From Ralstonia pickettii (lineage in GTDB: Bacteria > Pseudomonadota > Gammaproteobacteria > Burkholderiales > Burkholderiaceae): a stretch of 64,000 nt of DNA. The stretch lies in assembly GCF_001699815.1 (NCBI RefSeq), contig NZ_MCGB01000086.1, positions 1 through 64,000 on the forward strand, read 5' to 3'. Made by a program: the position numbers and the translations under genes. Of this stretch, positions 55,201-64,000 are shown piece by piece. The notes beneath the pieces were generated by a model. It was not told where the DNA came from. It saw only the letters and a list, made by a program, of their open reading frames with translations, and made no database searches. Positions within the stretch are counted from its first letter, which is position 1. Each line of letters opens with the position of its first letter.

Positions 55201-57671
55201 CTACGCGAGTTTTACGAACAGTATGGAAACCTGGGCGCCGACGATGTCGGTACCCGATGTGCCCGATGTTGTGCTGGACTGGCGGTTGCGCAATTCGATG
55301 CGCGCCCCGTGCTCGTCCATGATTTTCTTCACCATGGCCAAGCCCAATCCTGTGCCCTTGGCTTTGGTCGTGACGTACGGCTCGAAGGCGCGGTTGAGGA
55401 TGCGGGAAGAGAACCCGCCGCCGTTGTCCGCGATCGCAAGCCGCACGGCCTGCCGCCGCGCGCCCGAGGCGTCGTCGTATTCTACCGTGTCAGTTTGCAA
55501 CATGACATGCGGAGCAGGTCGCCCGGCCGCTTCGTTCTCTGCCACGGCGTCCTGCGCATTCTGCAGGAGGTTGTGGATGACCTGGCGCAGTTGCGTCGGG
55601 TCGCCCTTGATGAGCGGCAGATTGGCGCCCAGCTTGGCCTCGATGACGGGATGGTCGCGGCGGTCAGGGTGATCGATGCCGTACAGGTGCAGCACCTCGG
55701 CGGCAAGCGCGTTGAGGTCCAGGTCCTGCAGCATGGCCGGCGGTGTGCGGGCGTAGTCCCGGAAGTCATCGACCATGCGCTTCATCGCCGCCACCTGGTT
55801 GACGATGGTGGTGGCGCCGCGCCGCAGCACTTCGGCGTCGGTGTCCGACAACTTGGGCGAGAGCTTCATCTCCAGGCGCTCGGCAGAGAGCTGGATGGGC
55901 GTGAGCGGATTCTTGATCTCGTGCGCGAGGCGCCGCGCGACCTCCCCCCACGCCACCGAGCGCTGCGCCGAGATCACGTCGGAAATATCGTCGAACACCA
56001 CCACGTAGCCGCGCTCGGTGCCGTGTGCGCCCACCGACGGGCCGGGCAGGCGCGTGCCGCGCACCAGCAGCGTGAGGGGTTCATCTTCGTCTTCAAGCGG
56101 AATTTCGACCTGCTTCTGCCAGTGGGCTGCTGCGCCGCCGGCGGCCGTGCTTGCGTCTTGTTCGGCAAAGGCCTGTTCGACCACCGGTGCGAAGGCGGCC
56201 ACCGGCGTGATGCTGGTCAGCGCCTGGCCGACCCACGCGCCGAAGGGCTGTTTGAAGATGCGCTCGGCACCCGGGTTGCAGTCAGCAGCACGAAGCGATG
56301 GTCGAACACGAAGACGCCGGCGGTCAGGTTGGTCAGCACGCTCTCAAGATAGGCCTTCGATTGCTCAAGTGCCGCTCGATTCTGCTCTACGGCGCGGCGC
56401 GCGTCGGCCAGCTGCCGCGTCATCTGGTTGAACTGTTGGGTGAGCACGCCGAGTTCGTCGCGCGTATGCAGCTCTCGCTTGGGCGAGAGGTCGCCCTCGG
56501 CCACTTCGCGCGTGCCCTGGAGCAGCATCAGCAGCGGCCGTGCCAGCTGTGCGCCGAGCAGCAGCGCGAGCATCACCGCGATGAACACCGCCAGGAACAG
56601 CGTGAGCGTGAGCGTGCCGATGTACATCTTGCGCAGGCCCGTGCGGCCGAGCGCTTTCTCCTGGTATTCCTGGTAGGCGCGCTGGACGGCATCGGCATTG
56701 CGGGCGAGCGCCTGCGGCACCGGTTGCACGAGCTGCAGGAAGCGTTCGTCGCGGCCGCTCTCGCCGATCAGCCCGAAGCCGCGCGAAGTGCTGCTGCCAT
56801 CGTCCGGCCGGCGGTCTGCCAGCAAACCGGTGCCGGCCCATTTGCGTGCGGGCGTGCTCAGCCCGAGGCTCGGCTCTTCGCGGAACGACGTGCCCAGCGC
56901 CACCACCACATGCAGTTGGTATAGATCGCTGCGGCGGCCACTGTTGCGTGCCGATGGCGCCGCGGCGGCCGGCGCGGAGGCGCCATCGGTTTCGGTATCG
57001 CTGCCGCCTTCCACGCTGGCATAGCCGCCCGGCGCGCGGGCCTGTTCGAGCACTGCCTGGTCGGGCAGGTTCGGCACAAGTGTGTCGTAGCTGTTTGACG
57101 CGGTGGCGATCACGCGGCCGCTGGCCGTGAAGATGGTCGCCTCCTGCACGCCGAACTGCTCGCGCAATCGATTGAGCGTGATGGCCGTGGCCGAGGTGGA
57201 CCCATCGCCCACCTGCTCCGCGATCAGGCGGCCCTTGTTCTGCAGATCGGCCAGCGCCGTGTCCATGGTCGAGCGGCCAAGGTTCAGGCCGGCCTCCAGC
57301 GCCGATTCGACCTTCACGTCAAACCACGACTCGATACTGCGCGACACGAACTGCAGCGACACCAGATAGATCAGCACCCCCGGCAGGACGCCCACCACGC
57401 CGAAGAACACCGCCAGCTTGGTCATCAGCCGCGTGCCGAACTTGCCGCGCCGCGCGCGCAGCGCCAGCGCCAGCATCAGCCCGCCGATGATCACCACCAG
57501 CAGCACCCCGATGACGAGGTTGACCTTGTAGAGCAGCGCGAAATACCGGTCGAAGAACTCGGTGTTGGCCGATGCGGCAGCCAGCAGCCCGACCAGCACG
57601 ATCGCCAGGAAGACGATGGTGCCGGCCACCACCTGATAGAGCAGCCGCTTGTAGCTGCGATCGAAGATCAT
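55201..57671 (-). pseudogene. ntrY: NtrY-like sensor kinase, apparent frameshift
   Basis: Two minus-strand frames together form one NtrY kinase. The first, from ATG 57671, has three N-terminal membrane segments (LLYQVVAGTIVFLAIVLVGL, VNLVIGVLLVVIIGGLMLAL, LAVFFGVVGVLPGVLIYLVS), a long extracytoplasmic loop, a fourth segment, HAMP and the start of a PAS domain (AGVFVFDHRFVLLTA). Around 56276-56284 the frame shifts; the other frame continues NPGAERIFKQPFGAWVGQAL, then the H-box AHEIKNPLTPIQLSAERLEM and the HATPase end (ADNGGGFSSRILNRAFEPYV, GTGLGLAMVKKIMDEHGA). Restoring one base in GCAAC (expected GCxAAC) rejoins it, ~823 aa. Confidence 0.85.
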
Positions 57672-58438
57672 TTGGCGGGCGCCAGCAACGTGCCTGCGCT
57701 GGACGGGCCGGCGCTCATCCCCCAGCCCGGATTGGGCGACAGGCCCGACGAACCGGAAGCAGGCGGCGAGGATGCCGGTGGGCTGGCCGGTGGCGCAGCA
57801 GGCGTGGGCGCCGGGGCAGGCGGCTCGTTCGGCACCAGCAGGCTGAAGCGCCTCCACTCTGAACTGAGATTCCAGTCGCGCGTGTTGACTGCGTTGATCT
57901 GGAATGGCTTGGGCAACTGCGTCACGTCCAGGCGCATGCGTACCTCGGCCTGCACGGTTTCGCCGGCCTTGACGGCGCGCTGCTCGAACACGCGCCAGCC
58001 GCGCACGTGCTGCATGAAGTCGACGGCGTCTTTCAGCCGCGAGAACGGCACCTGCAGGCCGCCGGTCGATACGCGGTATTGGCGTGTGAGCGGGTGATAC
58101 GACAGCCGCACCACGCGCGTGGCGCTGATGGCGTGGTCGTCAAACCAATACCAGCGCGGGCGGATCAGTTCGAATTCGACCAGGAAGTAGAGCGCGATGC
58201 CCTTGTTGACCGCGTCTTCGAGGTTGCTGGGCAGGTCGAAATCGAAATCGGCGGACAGGTTCCAGCCGCCGTCGGCGTATTCGAGTTGGGCCCGGTTGAT
58301 TTCGATGGACTGTGCGGATGCCGTGACCGGGCACCACAGGAACAGCATGCTCAATGCGACCAGCGCGACCAGCCGTTGCAGAATCTGCCGGAACCGGGTT
58401 TGCAGCAGCCGGATCGATGGGCGAAGGATGACAGTCAC
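57668..58438 (-). CDS. DUF4390 exported protein
   Basis: A 256-aa protein with an N-terminal hydrophobic signal (LVALVALSMLFLWCPVTASA) and a DUF4390 domain (SIEINRAQLEYADGGWNLSA, LYFLVEFELIRPRWYWFDDH, RVVRLSYHPLTRQYRVSTGG, RVFEQRAVKAGETVQAEVRM). It ends in a Pro/Ala/Ser-rich tail. Function unknown; the gene is regularly placed between rsmB and ntrY. The most likely start is GTG 58438, 13 bp after the rsmB stop. Its stop overlaps the ntrY start as ATGA. Confidence 0.88.
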   Translation of the reverse strand: MTVILRPSIRLLQTRFRQILQRLVALVALSMLFLWCPVTASAQSIEINRAQLEYADGGWNLSADFDFDLPSNLEDAVNKGIALYFLVEFELIRPRWYWFDDHAISATRVVRLSYHPLTRQYRVSTGGLQVPFSRLKDAVDFMQHVRGWRVFEQRAVKAGETVQAEVRMRLDVTQLPKPFQINAVNTRDWNLSSEWRRFSLLVPNEPPAPAPTPAAPPASPPASSPPASGSSGLSPNPGWGMSAGPSSAGTLLAPAK

Positions 58439-58451
58439 AACGGTCGGTGCA

Positions 58452-59783
58452 TCAGGGCCGTTTCTGGAAAACCGCGTAAAAGAAGCCGTCGTGATCGAGC
58501 GGCATGGGCGACGCGCCGGAGGCGAACCCGCTGGCCTGCGCCGCGTCGGGCGAGACCGGCAGCAACTGGCCGGGCGCGTGCAATCGTATCGCATCTTCCA
58601 GATGGCGTTCAAACCATCGGGCCTGGTCCTCGCCTTCCGTCGGAAAAATCGAACAGGTGACATAAACCAGCTTGCCACCGGGCTTCAGGCATGCCCACAG
58701 GGCGCGCACGATGTCCCGCTGCAGCGCGACCAGCGCCTTGAGGTCGGCCGGGCGACGCAGCCAGCGGATGTCCGGATGGCGCCGCACGATGCCGGCGGCC
58801 GAGCACGGCACATCGGCCAGGATGCGGTCGAACGGTCGGCCGTCCCACCAGGTGTCGGGTTTCGCCGCGTCGCCAACGCAAATGGTGGCGGTCTGGTTCA
58901 GGCGGGTGAGATTTTCGCTGATGCGCACGGCGCGTGCGGCATCCGACTCTAGCGCCGTTGCGTCCAGGCGGTCGGCTAGCTCAAGCAGATGGCCCGTCTT
59001 GCCGCCGGGTGCGGCGCAGGCATCGAGCACGCGTTGGCCGGGTGCCACGTCGAGCAGCGTTGCCGCCAGTTGCGCCCCGGCGTCCTGCACCGAGACATCG
59101 CCATCGGCAAAACCGGGCACATCGGAAACGGGAATGGCACGCGCAAGGCGTACAGCCTGTTCGCCGATGCGCTCGGCGTCGATGCCTGCTTCGGCCAGGC
59201 GCGCGAGATACGCGTCGACGGCAATGCGGCGCGGGTTCACGCGCAGCACCATCGGCGGGCGGCGGTTGCCGGCGGCCAGGATGGTTTGCCAGGCGTCGGG
59301 ATACGCGCTGCGTACGGCGTCGATCCACCACATCGGGTAGTTGGTGGCGGCCGACGGATCCGCCTGCATGTCTGCGACCAGCGCAGGTTGCTCGCGCAGG
59401 AACCGGCGCAGCACGCCATTGATCATGCCCTTGCCGTGCGAAAGCTTCGGGTCGGCCGAGGCGGCCGTCACGGTCTGATCGACCACCGTGAACGGTGCAT
59501 ACGGCTGTGGATCGTCCAGCAATTGCGCGAGCGCCACGCGCAGCAGATTGGCGGCGCCTTCGGCTGGCGGGCGCGGGATCAGCGTGCGGATCAGCCAATC
59601 GGTGCTGCCGAGCCAGCGCGTGGCGCGGTAGGCGAGATCCTGCACGGCACCCCGCGCCGGCGCGGGCTGGCCGTGGCACACGGCATCGATGGCCTGCGGC
59701 AATGCTGTGCCCTGCCGCAGCTTGCCCAGTGCGGCAGCAGCAAGCGACAAGGCGTGGGCGAGGGAATCGGACGGCAGGCGCAT
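58452..59783 (-). CDS. rsmB: 16S rRNA (cytosine-967-C5)-methyltransferase
   Basis: A 443-aa RNA methyltransferase. The N-terminal NusB-like domain (about 1-140) is followed by a SAM-binding Rossmann domain: GQRVLDACAAPGGKTGHLLE, then DVPCSAAGIVRRHPDIRWLR and the catalytic region YVTCSIFPTEGEDQ with the nucleophilic Cys. It modifies C967 of 16S rRNA with SAM. Start ATG 59783 is used; the longer frame adds 11 residues without a ribosome site. Confidence 0.96.
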   Translation of the reverse strand: MRLPSDSLAHALSLAAAALGKLRQGTALPQAIDAVCHGQPAPARGAVQDLAYRATRWLGSTDWLIRTLIPRPPAEGAANLLRVALAQLLDDPQPYAPFTVVDQTVTAASADPKLSHGKGMINGVLRRFLREQPALVADMQADPSAATNYPMWWIDAVRSAYPDAWQTILAAGNRRPPMVLRVNPRRIAVDAYLARLAEAGIDAERIGEQAVRLARAIPVSDVPGFADGDVSVQDAGAQLAATLLDVAPGQRVLDACAAPGGKTGHLLELADRLDATALESDAARAVRISENLTRLNQTATICVGDAAKPDTWWDGRPFDRILADVPCSAAGIVRRHPDIRWLRRPADLKALVALQRDIVRALWACLKPGGKLVYVTCSIFPTEGEDQARWFERHLEDAIRLHAPGQLLPVSPDAAQASGFASGASPMPLDHDGFFYAVFQKRP

Positions 59784-59816
59784 CAGACAGCAGGAAATCA
59801 GGCGGACAAAATGCAA

Positions 59817-59839
59817 CGAGCCCGCGATGGGCGGGCTCG
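59817..59839 (-). terminator. Strong hairpin after htpX
   Basis: CGAGCCCGC/GCGGGCTCG, a perfect 9-bp GC stem with a GATGG loop. On the minus strand it is followed by TTGCATTTTG, a weak T tract. It lies between htpX and rsmB and probably attenuates readthrough. Confidence 0.7.
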
Positions 59840-59886
59840 TGCGGACTGCGGAAGTATAAAGGAAGCGCCCGGCCGGGCTGCCGCTT

Positions 59887-60747
59887 TTACGCCGGATATT
59901 GACCCGTCTGCGCCATCTGCATCAGGCGCGCGATGCGCTCTTCCGTGGCCGGGTGCGTGCTGAACAGGTTGGCCAGGCCCCCGCCGTGCAGCGGGTTCAT
60001 GATCATCATCTGCGCGGTAGCCGGGTGGGCTTCAGCGGCGGCAAACGGAATGCCGGCCGCATAGCGGTGGATCTTGTCCAGCGCTGAGGCCAGCGCCTGC
60101 GGGTCGCCGCTGATGGTCGCGCCCCCGCGATCGGCCTCGAACTCACGCGCGCGGGAAATCGCCATCTGGATCATCGCGGCCGCCAGCGGCGCGAGGATCG
60201 CCACCGCAATCCCGGCGATCGGGTTGGCGGGACGGCCTTCGCTGTCGCGCCCGCCGAAGAACACGGCAAAGTTCGCCAGCGCCGAAATCGCGCCGGCCAT
60301 GGTGGCCGAGATGGTCGAGATCAGGATGTCGCGGTGCTGCACATGTGCCAGTTCATGGGCCATCACGCCGCGCAGTTCACGCTCCGACAGGATGTTGAGG
60401 ATGCCAGTCGTGGCCGCCACGGCGGCGTGCTCGGGGTTGCGGCCGGTGGCGAAGGCGTTGGGCTGGGCTTCGTCGATCAGGTAGACGCGCGGCATCGGCA
60501 GGCCGGCGCGGCCGGCAAGCTCCTGCACCATGCGGTAGAACTGCGGCGCGCTGGTCTCGTTGACTTCCTGCGCGTTGTACATGCGCAGGACCATCTTGTC
60601 GGAGAACCAGTACGAGAAGAAATTCATGCCCAGCGCGAACAGCAGCGCCAGCATCATCCCGCTGCGTCCGCCGATCATGCCGCCGATGACGATGAACAGC
60701 GCGGTGATCGCTGCCATCAACATGAAGGTCTTGATCCAGTTGAACAT
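59887..60747 (-). CDS. htpX: Membrane zinc metalloprotease HtpX
   Basis: A 286-aa inner-membrane protease for quality control of membrane proteins. It has two N-terminal segments ([20 protein letters not shown] and [19 protein letters not shown]), the zinc site HELAH in [15 protein letters not shown], two more segments, and the third ligand in [10 protein letters not shown]. The C-terminal region [18 protein letters not shown] is typical. It is conserved next to rsmB. The start at 60747 fits the family's MFNWIKT N-terminus. Confidence 0.97.
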   Translation of the reverse strand: MFNWIKTFMLMAAITALFIVIGGMIGGRSGMMLALLFALGMNFFSYWFSDKMVLRMYNAQEVNETSAPQFYRMVQELAGRAGLPMPRVYLIDEAQPNAFATGRNPEHAAVAATTGILNILSERELRGVMAHELAHVQHRDILISTISATMAGAISALANFAVFFGGRDSEGRPANPIAGIAVAILAPLAAAMIQMAISRAREFEADRGGATISGDPQALASALDKIHRYAAGIPFAAAEAHPATAQMMIMNPLHGGGLANLFSTHPATEERIARLMQMAQTGQYPA

Positions 60748-60867
60748 GGGGGCGTGGCTCCTGTGGGTCTCGGGTCTTGTGAATGCGTTAGATCGCGATA
60801 ATCGCTGAGAATTCAAGGGTTTGCGCGGCACTTGCGCGATATTTCGCCGCAGATGGCGCTTGACGCA

Positions 60868-61524
60868 TCAACGGGTGGTGAACGCCAGCCGCGCGCCCAG
60901 GCCGATGAACGCCGTGCCGACCACGCGATCGAGCCAGCGCTTGATGCCGGGCTTGCCCGCCACCCGGCGCGTGACGCTGGCGGCTACCCACGCCACGAGG
61001 CTATTCCAGATCGTCGACATGACAATGAACACCGCGCCCAGTGCCAGGAACGCCAGCGCCTTGTGCGCGGCGTGCGGATCAACGAACTGCGGGAAGAACG
61101 ACAGGAAGAACAGCACGACCTTCGGGTTCAGCACATTGGTGAGAAAACCCTGCATGAACAACGACTTGAGCGGACGCGGGCGTTTGGCGGCGGGCGTTTC
61201 CGCTTCTTCGGCCGGGGCGTCGTCGCGTTCGGGCGGCGCCAGCAGCATGCGGCCACCCAGGTAGATCAAGTACGCCGCGCCCACCACCTTGATGACCGTG
61301 AACGCCACGGTGGACGCGGCCAGCAGCGCCGTCAGCCCGAACGCGACCGCCAGCACGTGCACGCAGCAGCCCGCCGATACCCCCAGCGACGACAGCAGCC
61401 CCGCCGCGCGTCCTTGCGAGACGCTGCGCCCGACGATATAGGCCGTGTCGGGCCCCGGCGTTACATTCAGCAGAAATACGGCCAGCATGAAGAGCGGCAG
61501 ATTGACGATGCCCAGCGCGGTCAT
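60868..61524 (-). CDS. LysE/RhtB-family amino-acid exporter
   Basis: A 218-aa protein with six hydrophobic segments. The family start is LFMLAVFLLNVTPGPDTAYI followed by VGRSVSQGRAAGLLSSLGVS. KSLFMQGFLTNVLNPKVVLF and FFLSFFPQF are the second conserved block. Such proteins export amino acids or homoserine lactones; the substrate is unknown. It lies between htpX and fmt, all on the minus strand. Confidence 0.93.
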   Translation of the reverse strand: MTALGIVNLPLFMLAVFLLNVTPGPDTAYIVGRSVSQGRAAGLLSSLGVSAGCCVHVLAVAFGLTALLAASTVAFTVIKVVGAAYLIYLGGRMLLAPPERDDAPAEEAETPAAKRPRPLKSLFMQGFLTNVLNPKVVLFFLSFFPQFVDPHAAHKALAFLALGAVFIVMSTIWNSLVAWVAASVTRRVAGKPGIKRWLDRVVGTAFIGLGARLAFTTR

Positions 61525-61555
61525 GACGAAATCCTCTTCTATATAGAGGGGGCGG

Positions 61556-62539
61556 TTAGCCGCGCGATGCGAAGCGCTGGCCGGGCTGGATCGCCAGGCC
61601 TTGCAGGAATTCGCGTGCGGGCAGGCGCTTGCCGCCTGGCTTTTGCAGTTGCGTCACGCGTAGCGCGCCGGCGCCGCAGGCGATGGTGACGCCCTCGGCA
61701 TTGGCGGCGAGTACCACGCCGGGTTCCGCCTCAGCCGGGCGATCGGCCAGCACCTCCGCCTGCCAGAACTTGATCGCCACGCCATCCAGCGCGGCCGAGG
61801 CGCCAGGAAACGGATTGAACGCATGCACCTGGCGCAGCAGCGCGGCGGCGTGGCGCGACCAGTCGAGCGCGGCTTCGTCCTTGGCGATCTTCTCCGCATA
61901 CGTGATGCCTTCGGCCGGCTGCGGCGTGGCGTGGAGCTTGCCGTCTTGCGCCAGTTTGGCGAGCGCCTCCACCACCATGCGTCCGCCGAGCGCGGCCAGC
62001 GTGTCGTGCAGCGTGCCGGTCGTGTCGGTCAGGCCGATGGGCACGCGCTCCATGGCGATCATGTCGCCGGTATCCAGTCCCGCATCCATCTGCATGAGCG
62101 TGATGCCGGATTCGGCGTCGCCCGCTTCGATCGCACGGTGGATGGGCGCGGCGCCACGCCAGCGCGGCAGCAGCGATGCGTGGATGTTGATGCAGCCAAA
62201 GCGCGGCAGATCGAGCACTTCCTGCGGCAGGATCAGGCCGTAGGCCGCGACGACCATCACGTCGGGGCGCTGGGCGGTCAGTGCATCGATGGCTTCGGCG
62301 GCTTCCTGTGGATACTTGCCAGTGCGACGTAGCGACGGCGGCTGGAGGATGGGCGCGAATCCATGCGTGACTGCGTACTGCGTGACGGGGCTTGCCTGCA
62401 ATTGCATGCCGCGGCCAGCCGGGCGATCCGGCTGACTCAGCACGGCAACCACGGGAAAGCCGGCCTGGTGGATCGCCGCCAGGGCAATCTGCGCAAATTC
62501 AGGCGTGCCGGCAAACGCTACGCGAAGGGTGGACGTCAT
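61556..62539 (-). CDS. fmt: Methionyl-tRNA formyltransferase
   Basis: A 327-aa enzyme that formylates initiator Met-tRNA with 10-formyl-THF. Visible motifs: [36 protein letters not shown], the catalytic [38 protein letters not shown] and a C-terminal OB-like domain ([20 protein letters not shown]). No peptide deformylase gene adjoins it, although def-fmt pairs are common; the upstream neighbour here is a glycosyltransferase. Confidence 0.97.
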   Translation of the reverse strand: MTSTLRVAFAGTPEFAQIALAAIHQAGFPVVAVLSQPDRPAGRGMQLQASPVTQYAVTHGFAPILQPPSLRRTGKYPQEAAEAIDALTAQRPDVMVVAAYGLILPQEVLDLPRFGCINIHASLLPRWRGAAPIHRAIEAGDAESGITLMQMDAGLDTGDMIAMERVPIGLTDTTGTLHDTLAALGGRMVVEALAKLAQDGKLHATPQPAEGITYAEKIAKDEAALDWSRHAAALLRQVHAFNPFPGASAALDGVAIKFWQAEVLADRPAEAEPGVVLAANAEGVTIACGAGALRVTQLQKPGGKRLPAREFLQGLAIQPGQRFASRG

Positions 62540-62596
62540 GGATGGGAAACGGAAAACGAGGGGAAGCGCGCTACACGACAGCGTAGCGCATTGGGC

Positions 62597-64000
62597 CTAA
62601 CGACGGCCGCGATACGGGGTGTCGGTCAGCGGCACAATGGGCTCGGGCGACGGCAGCGCCTCAGACACGCCATTGCCGCGCCGCTGGAACAGCGAGAAGG
62701 TTTCGTTCGTGTCGCCCGGACGGCTGCCGCGCCACACCATTTCCCAGTTGTTTCCGTGGGGGCGGCGTCGGGCGTGTTCCGGTCGTTTTTCGAGCACCAG
62801 TATCAGGTCGCAGGTGCGCGCGATCGGGTTGGGGCGGTGATCGTCGCCGGCGCCGCTGTGGCCCAGCAGCCATTTGACGGGGCGCACGCCGGTTTCGTAG
62901 TGCATCAGCGCGCGCTCGCTTTCGCCCATGCCGCGTGTGGCCACGCAGATCTGCGCGGATTCGAGCACCGGCTTGATCGCCTGGAACAGCGGTCGGTAGC
63001 TGCGGGCGTCATCCACCCACGGCATCAGCAGGGTGCCGAGCAGGCCCCACACCATACCCAGGCCTGCCGCCCATGCGACCACGCCCGAGCGCGCGGGCCG
63101 CAGCCACACGCAGACGGCCCACAGCGCCGTGATTGCCCCTGCCGCCAATACGGCAAACGGGTGGACCAGCATGTCATACGGCAATGGCAGCACGCGGCCC
63201 AGCACCTTGGCCAGCCAGCCCGGCAGCAGCTGCCCGCCGCTGGTAACGAGCGCGCCCCACACGGCCCAGACCACCAGCCCGAGCACACCAAACAACGTTA
63301 CCGCCGCGCCCCATGCACGCGCACGCCATGCGGGCGCAATCAGCAGCAGCATCGGCGCGCCCAGCACGGCCAGCGCCGGCTGCAGCGGCATCAAGTAAAC
63401 ATCGCGCAGCACGGCCGAGCGCAGCACCACGGCAATCGTCACCAGCACGAACAGCGAAACGACAAGGTGCCCCTGATATGGCAGCAGCCACGCCGTGCGC
63501 GCGCCGCGTCCGCGTTGCCGCGCGAGCTTGTACAGCGACACGCCCAGCACGGCCACCGCCGGCCACACAGCGGGCGTGCCGGTCAGGAAGATCGATCGGA
63601 TGGTGGTCGTCAGCGACCCTTTCTCGCCGCCCAGATGTGAGAAGCCGAAGAAGCGGCCCAGGTTGTTGACCCAGAACCATTCGATGAACAGGTCCGGCGA
63701 TTCGTGCCAGAAGATGGCCGGCCAGATCGCCAGCCATGGCAGCGCCACCAGCAGCGATAGGCCATAAAAACGCCATGCCTGGCGGTTGCGGAAATCCGGC
63801 AGCAGCGCGATCGCCGCCAGCAGCGTGATCGCGAACAGTCCCGGCACAAGCACGCCCTTGCCCAGGAAGGCCACACCGATGCCCGTGCCGAACCAAAGCG
63901 CTGGGCGCAGCACATCGACGCCCTTTGCGCCACCGGCTTCGCTCTCTTTGACGAAGCGCACGACGCCATACAGGGCGATCGCCGCGCCGGCCAACTGCGG
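62597..64000 (-). CDS. GT39-type membrane glycosyltransferase, N-terminus outside window
   Basis: At least 467 residues of a polytopic protein, running off the right edge of the window. Hydrophobic segments recur (VAFLGKGVLVPGLFAITLLA, YGLSLLVALPWLAIWPAIFW, LVVSLFVLVTIAVVLRSAVL). The block IFWHESPDLFIEWFWVNNLG with FSHLGGEKG recalls ArnT/PMT-type undecaprenyl-linked glycosyltransferases. The catalytic N-terminal loop is not in view. The soluble C-terminal part (VLESAQICVATRGMGESERA) is family-typical in Ralstonia, from memory. It may transfer a sugar to lipid A or a cell-surface glycan. Confidence 0.8.
   Translation of the reverse strand, partial: PQLAGAAIALYGVVRFVKESEAGGAKGVDVLRPALWFGTGIGVAFLGKGVLVPGLFAITLLAAIALLPDFRNRQAWRFYGLSLLVALPWLAIWPAIFWHESPDLFIEWFWVNNLGRFFGFSHLGGEKGSLTTTIRSIFLTGTPAVWPAVAVLGVSLYKLARQRGRGARTAWLLPYQGHLVVSLFVLVTIAVVLRSAVLRDVYLMPLQPALAVLGAPMLLLIAPAWRARAWGAAVTLFGVLGLVVWAVWGALVTSGGQLLPGWLAKVLGRVLPLPYDMLVHPFAVLAAGAITALWAVCVWLRPARSGVVAWAAGLGMVWGLLGTLLMPWVDDARSYRPLFQAIKPVLESAQICVATRGMGESERALMHYETGVRPVKWLLGHSGAGDDHRPNPIARTCDLILVLEKRPEHARRRPHGNNWEMVWRGSRPGDTNETFSLFQRRGNGVSEALPSPEPIVPLTDTPYRGRR

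Overview
This is a GC-rich chromosomal window from a betaproteobacterium of the family Burkholderiaceae, most likely the genus Ralstonia. Reasons: the linked blocks fmt-(lysE)-htpX-rsmB-DUF4390-ntrY-ntrX-tRNA-Phe and ahcY-holin-metF (with an SAH riboswitch), the thiC-thiO-thiS-thiG-thiE operon behind a TPP riboswitch, and the codon use and protein repertoire. The assignment rests on recalled gene order and protein families, not on a database search.

Layout. 1-2.2 kb is a decayed segment: the 3' end of an IS3-family element, the 3' part of a trans-aconitate methyltransferase gene fused head-to-head to the 3' part of a LysR gene with two stop codons, a small secreted repeat protein, and an FrmR-like remnant. 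2.2-7.1 kb is ordinary: a DMT exporter, a QseBC-like two-component system, a universal stress protein and a thioesterase. 7.1-9.6 kb is an accessory patch: an uncharacterised HEAT-like protein, small membrane proteins, a truncated HigA-type antitoxin, and a locus with the architecture of phage c4 antisense-RNA control (two target copies flanking one complementary copy) ahead of a leader peptide and a 94-aa ORF. 9.6-16 kb holds a LysR regulator, a GMC oxidoreductase, a 114-bp inverted repeat, an orphan solute-binding protein and an AidB-like flavoprotein. 16.4-21.4 kb is a 1673-aa autotransporter with eight Ig-like repeats.

22.7-28.4 kb is thiamine biosynthesis under a TPP riboswitch: thiC makes HMP-P, thiO/thiS/thiG make the thiazole, and thiE joins them. 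ThiE has an unusually long N-terminal extension. thiD lies apart at 33.6-34.5 kb on the other strand. Between them sits an orphan type VI secretion lipase (Tle3-like, frameshifted) with a Tla3-like partner. 34.6-38.4 kb has a 42-nt repeat, a His-rich periplasmic protein and two tandem alkaline phosphatases. 38.6-39.4 kb is a twice-frameshifted AAA ATPase. 39.4-42.3 kb is the methyl cycle: SAH riboswitch, ahcY, a small membrane protein, metF.

42.3-49.4 kb is housekeeping: a TfoX-domain protein, a PPOX flavoprotein, 5-formyl-THF cyclo-ligase, a soluble lytic transglycosylase, an NDUFA9-like protein, a GST and CCA-adding enzyme. 49.4-53.5 kb is a minus-strand catabolic cluster: binding protein, BKACE enzyme, class III aminotransferase and RpiR regulator. 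53.7-64 kb carries tRNA-Phe and the ntrX-ntrY-DUF4390-rsmB-htpX-lysE-fmt run, with an apparent frameshift in ntrY, ending in a truncated GT39-type membrane glycosyltransferase.
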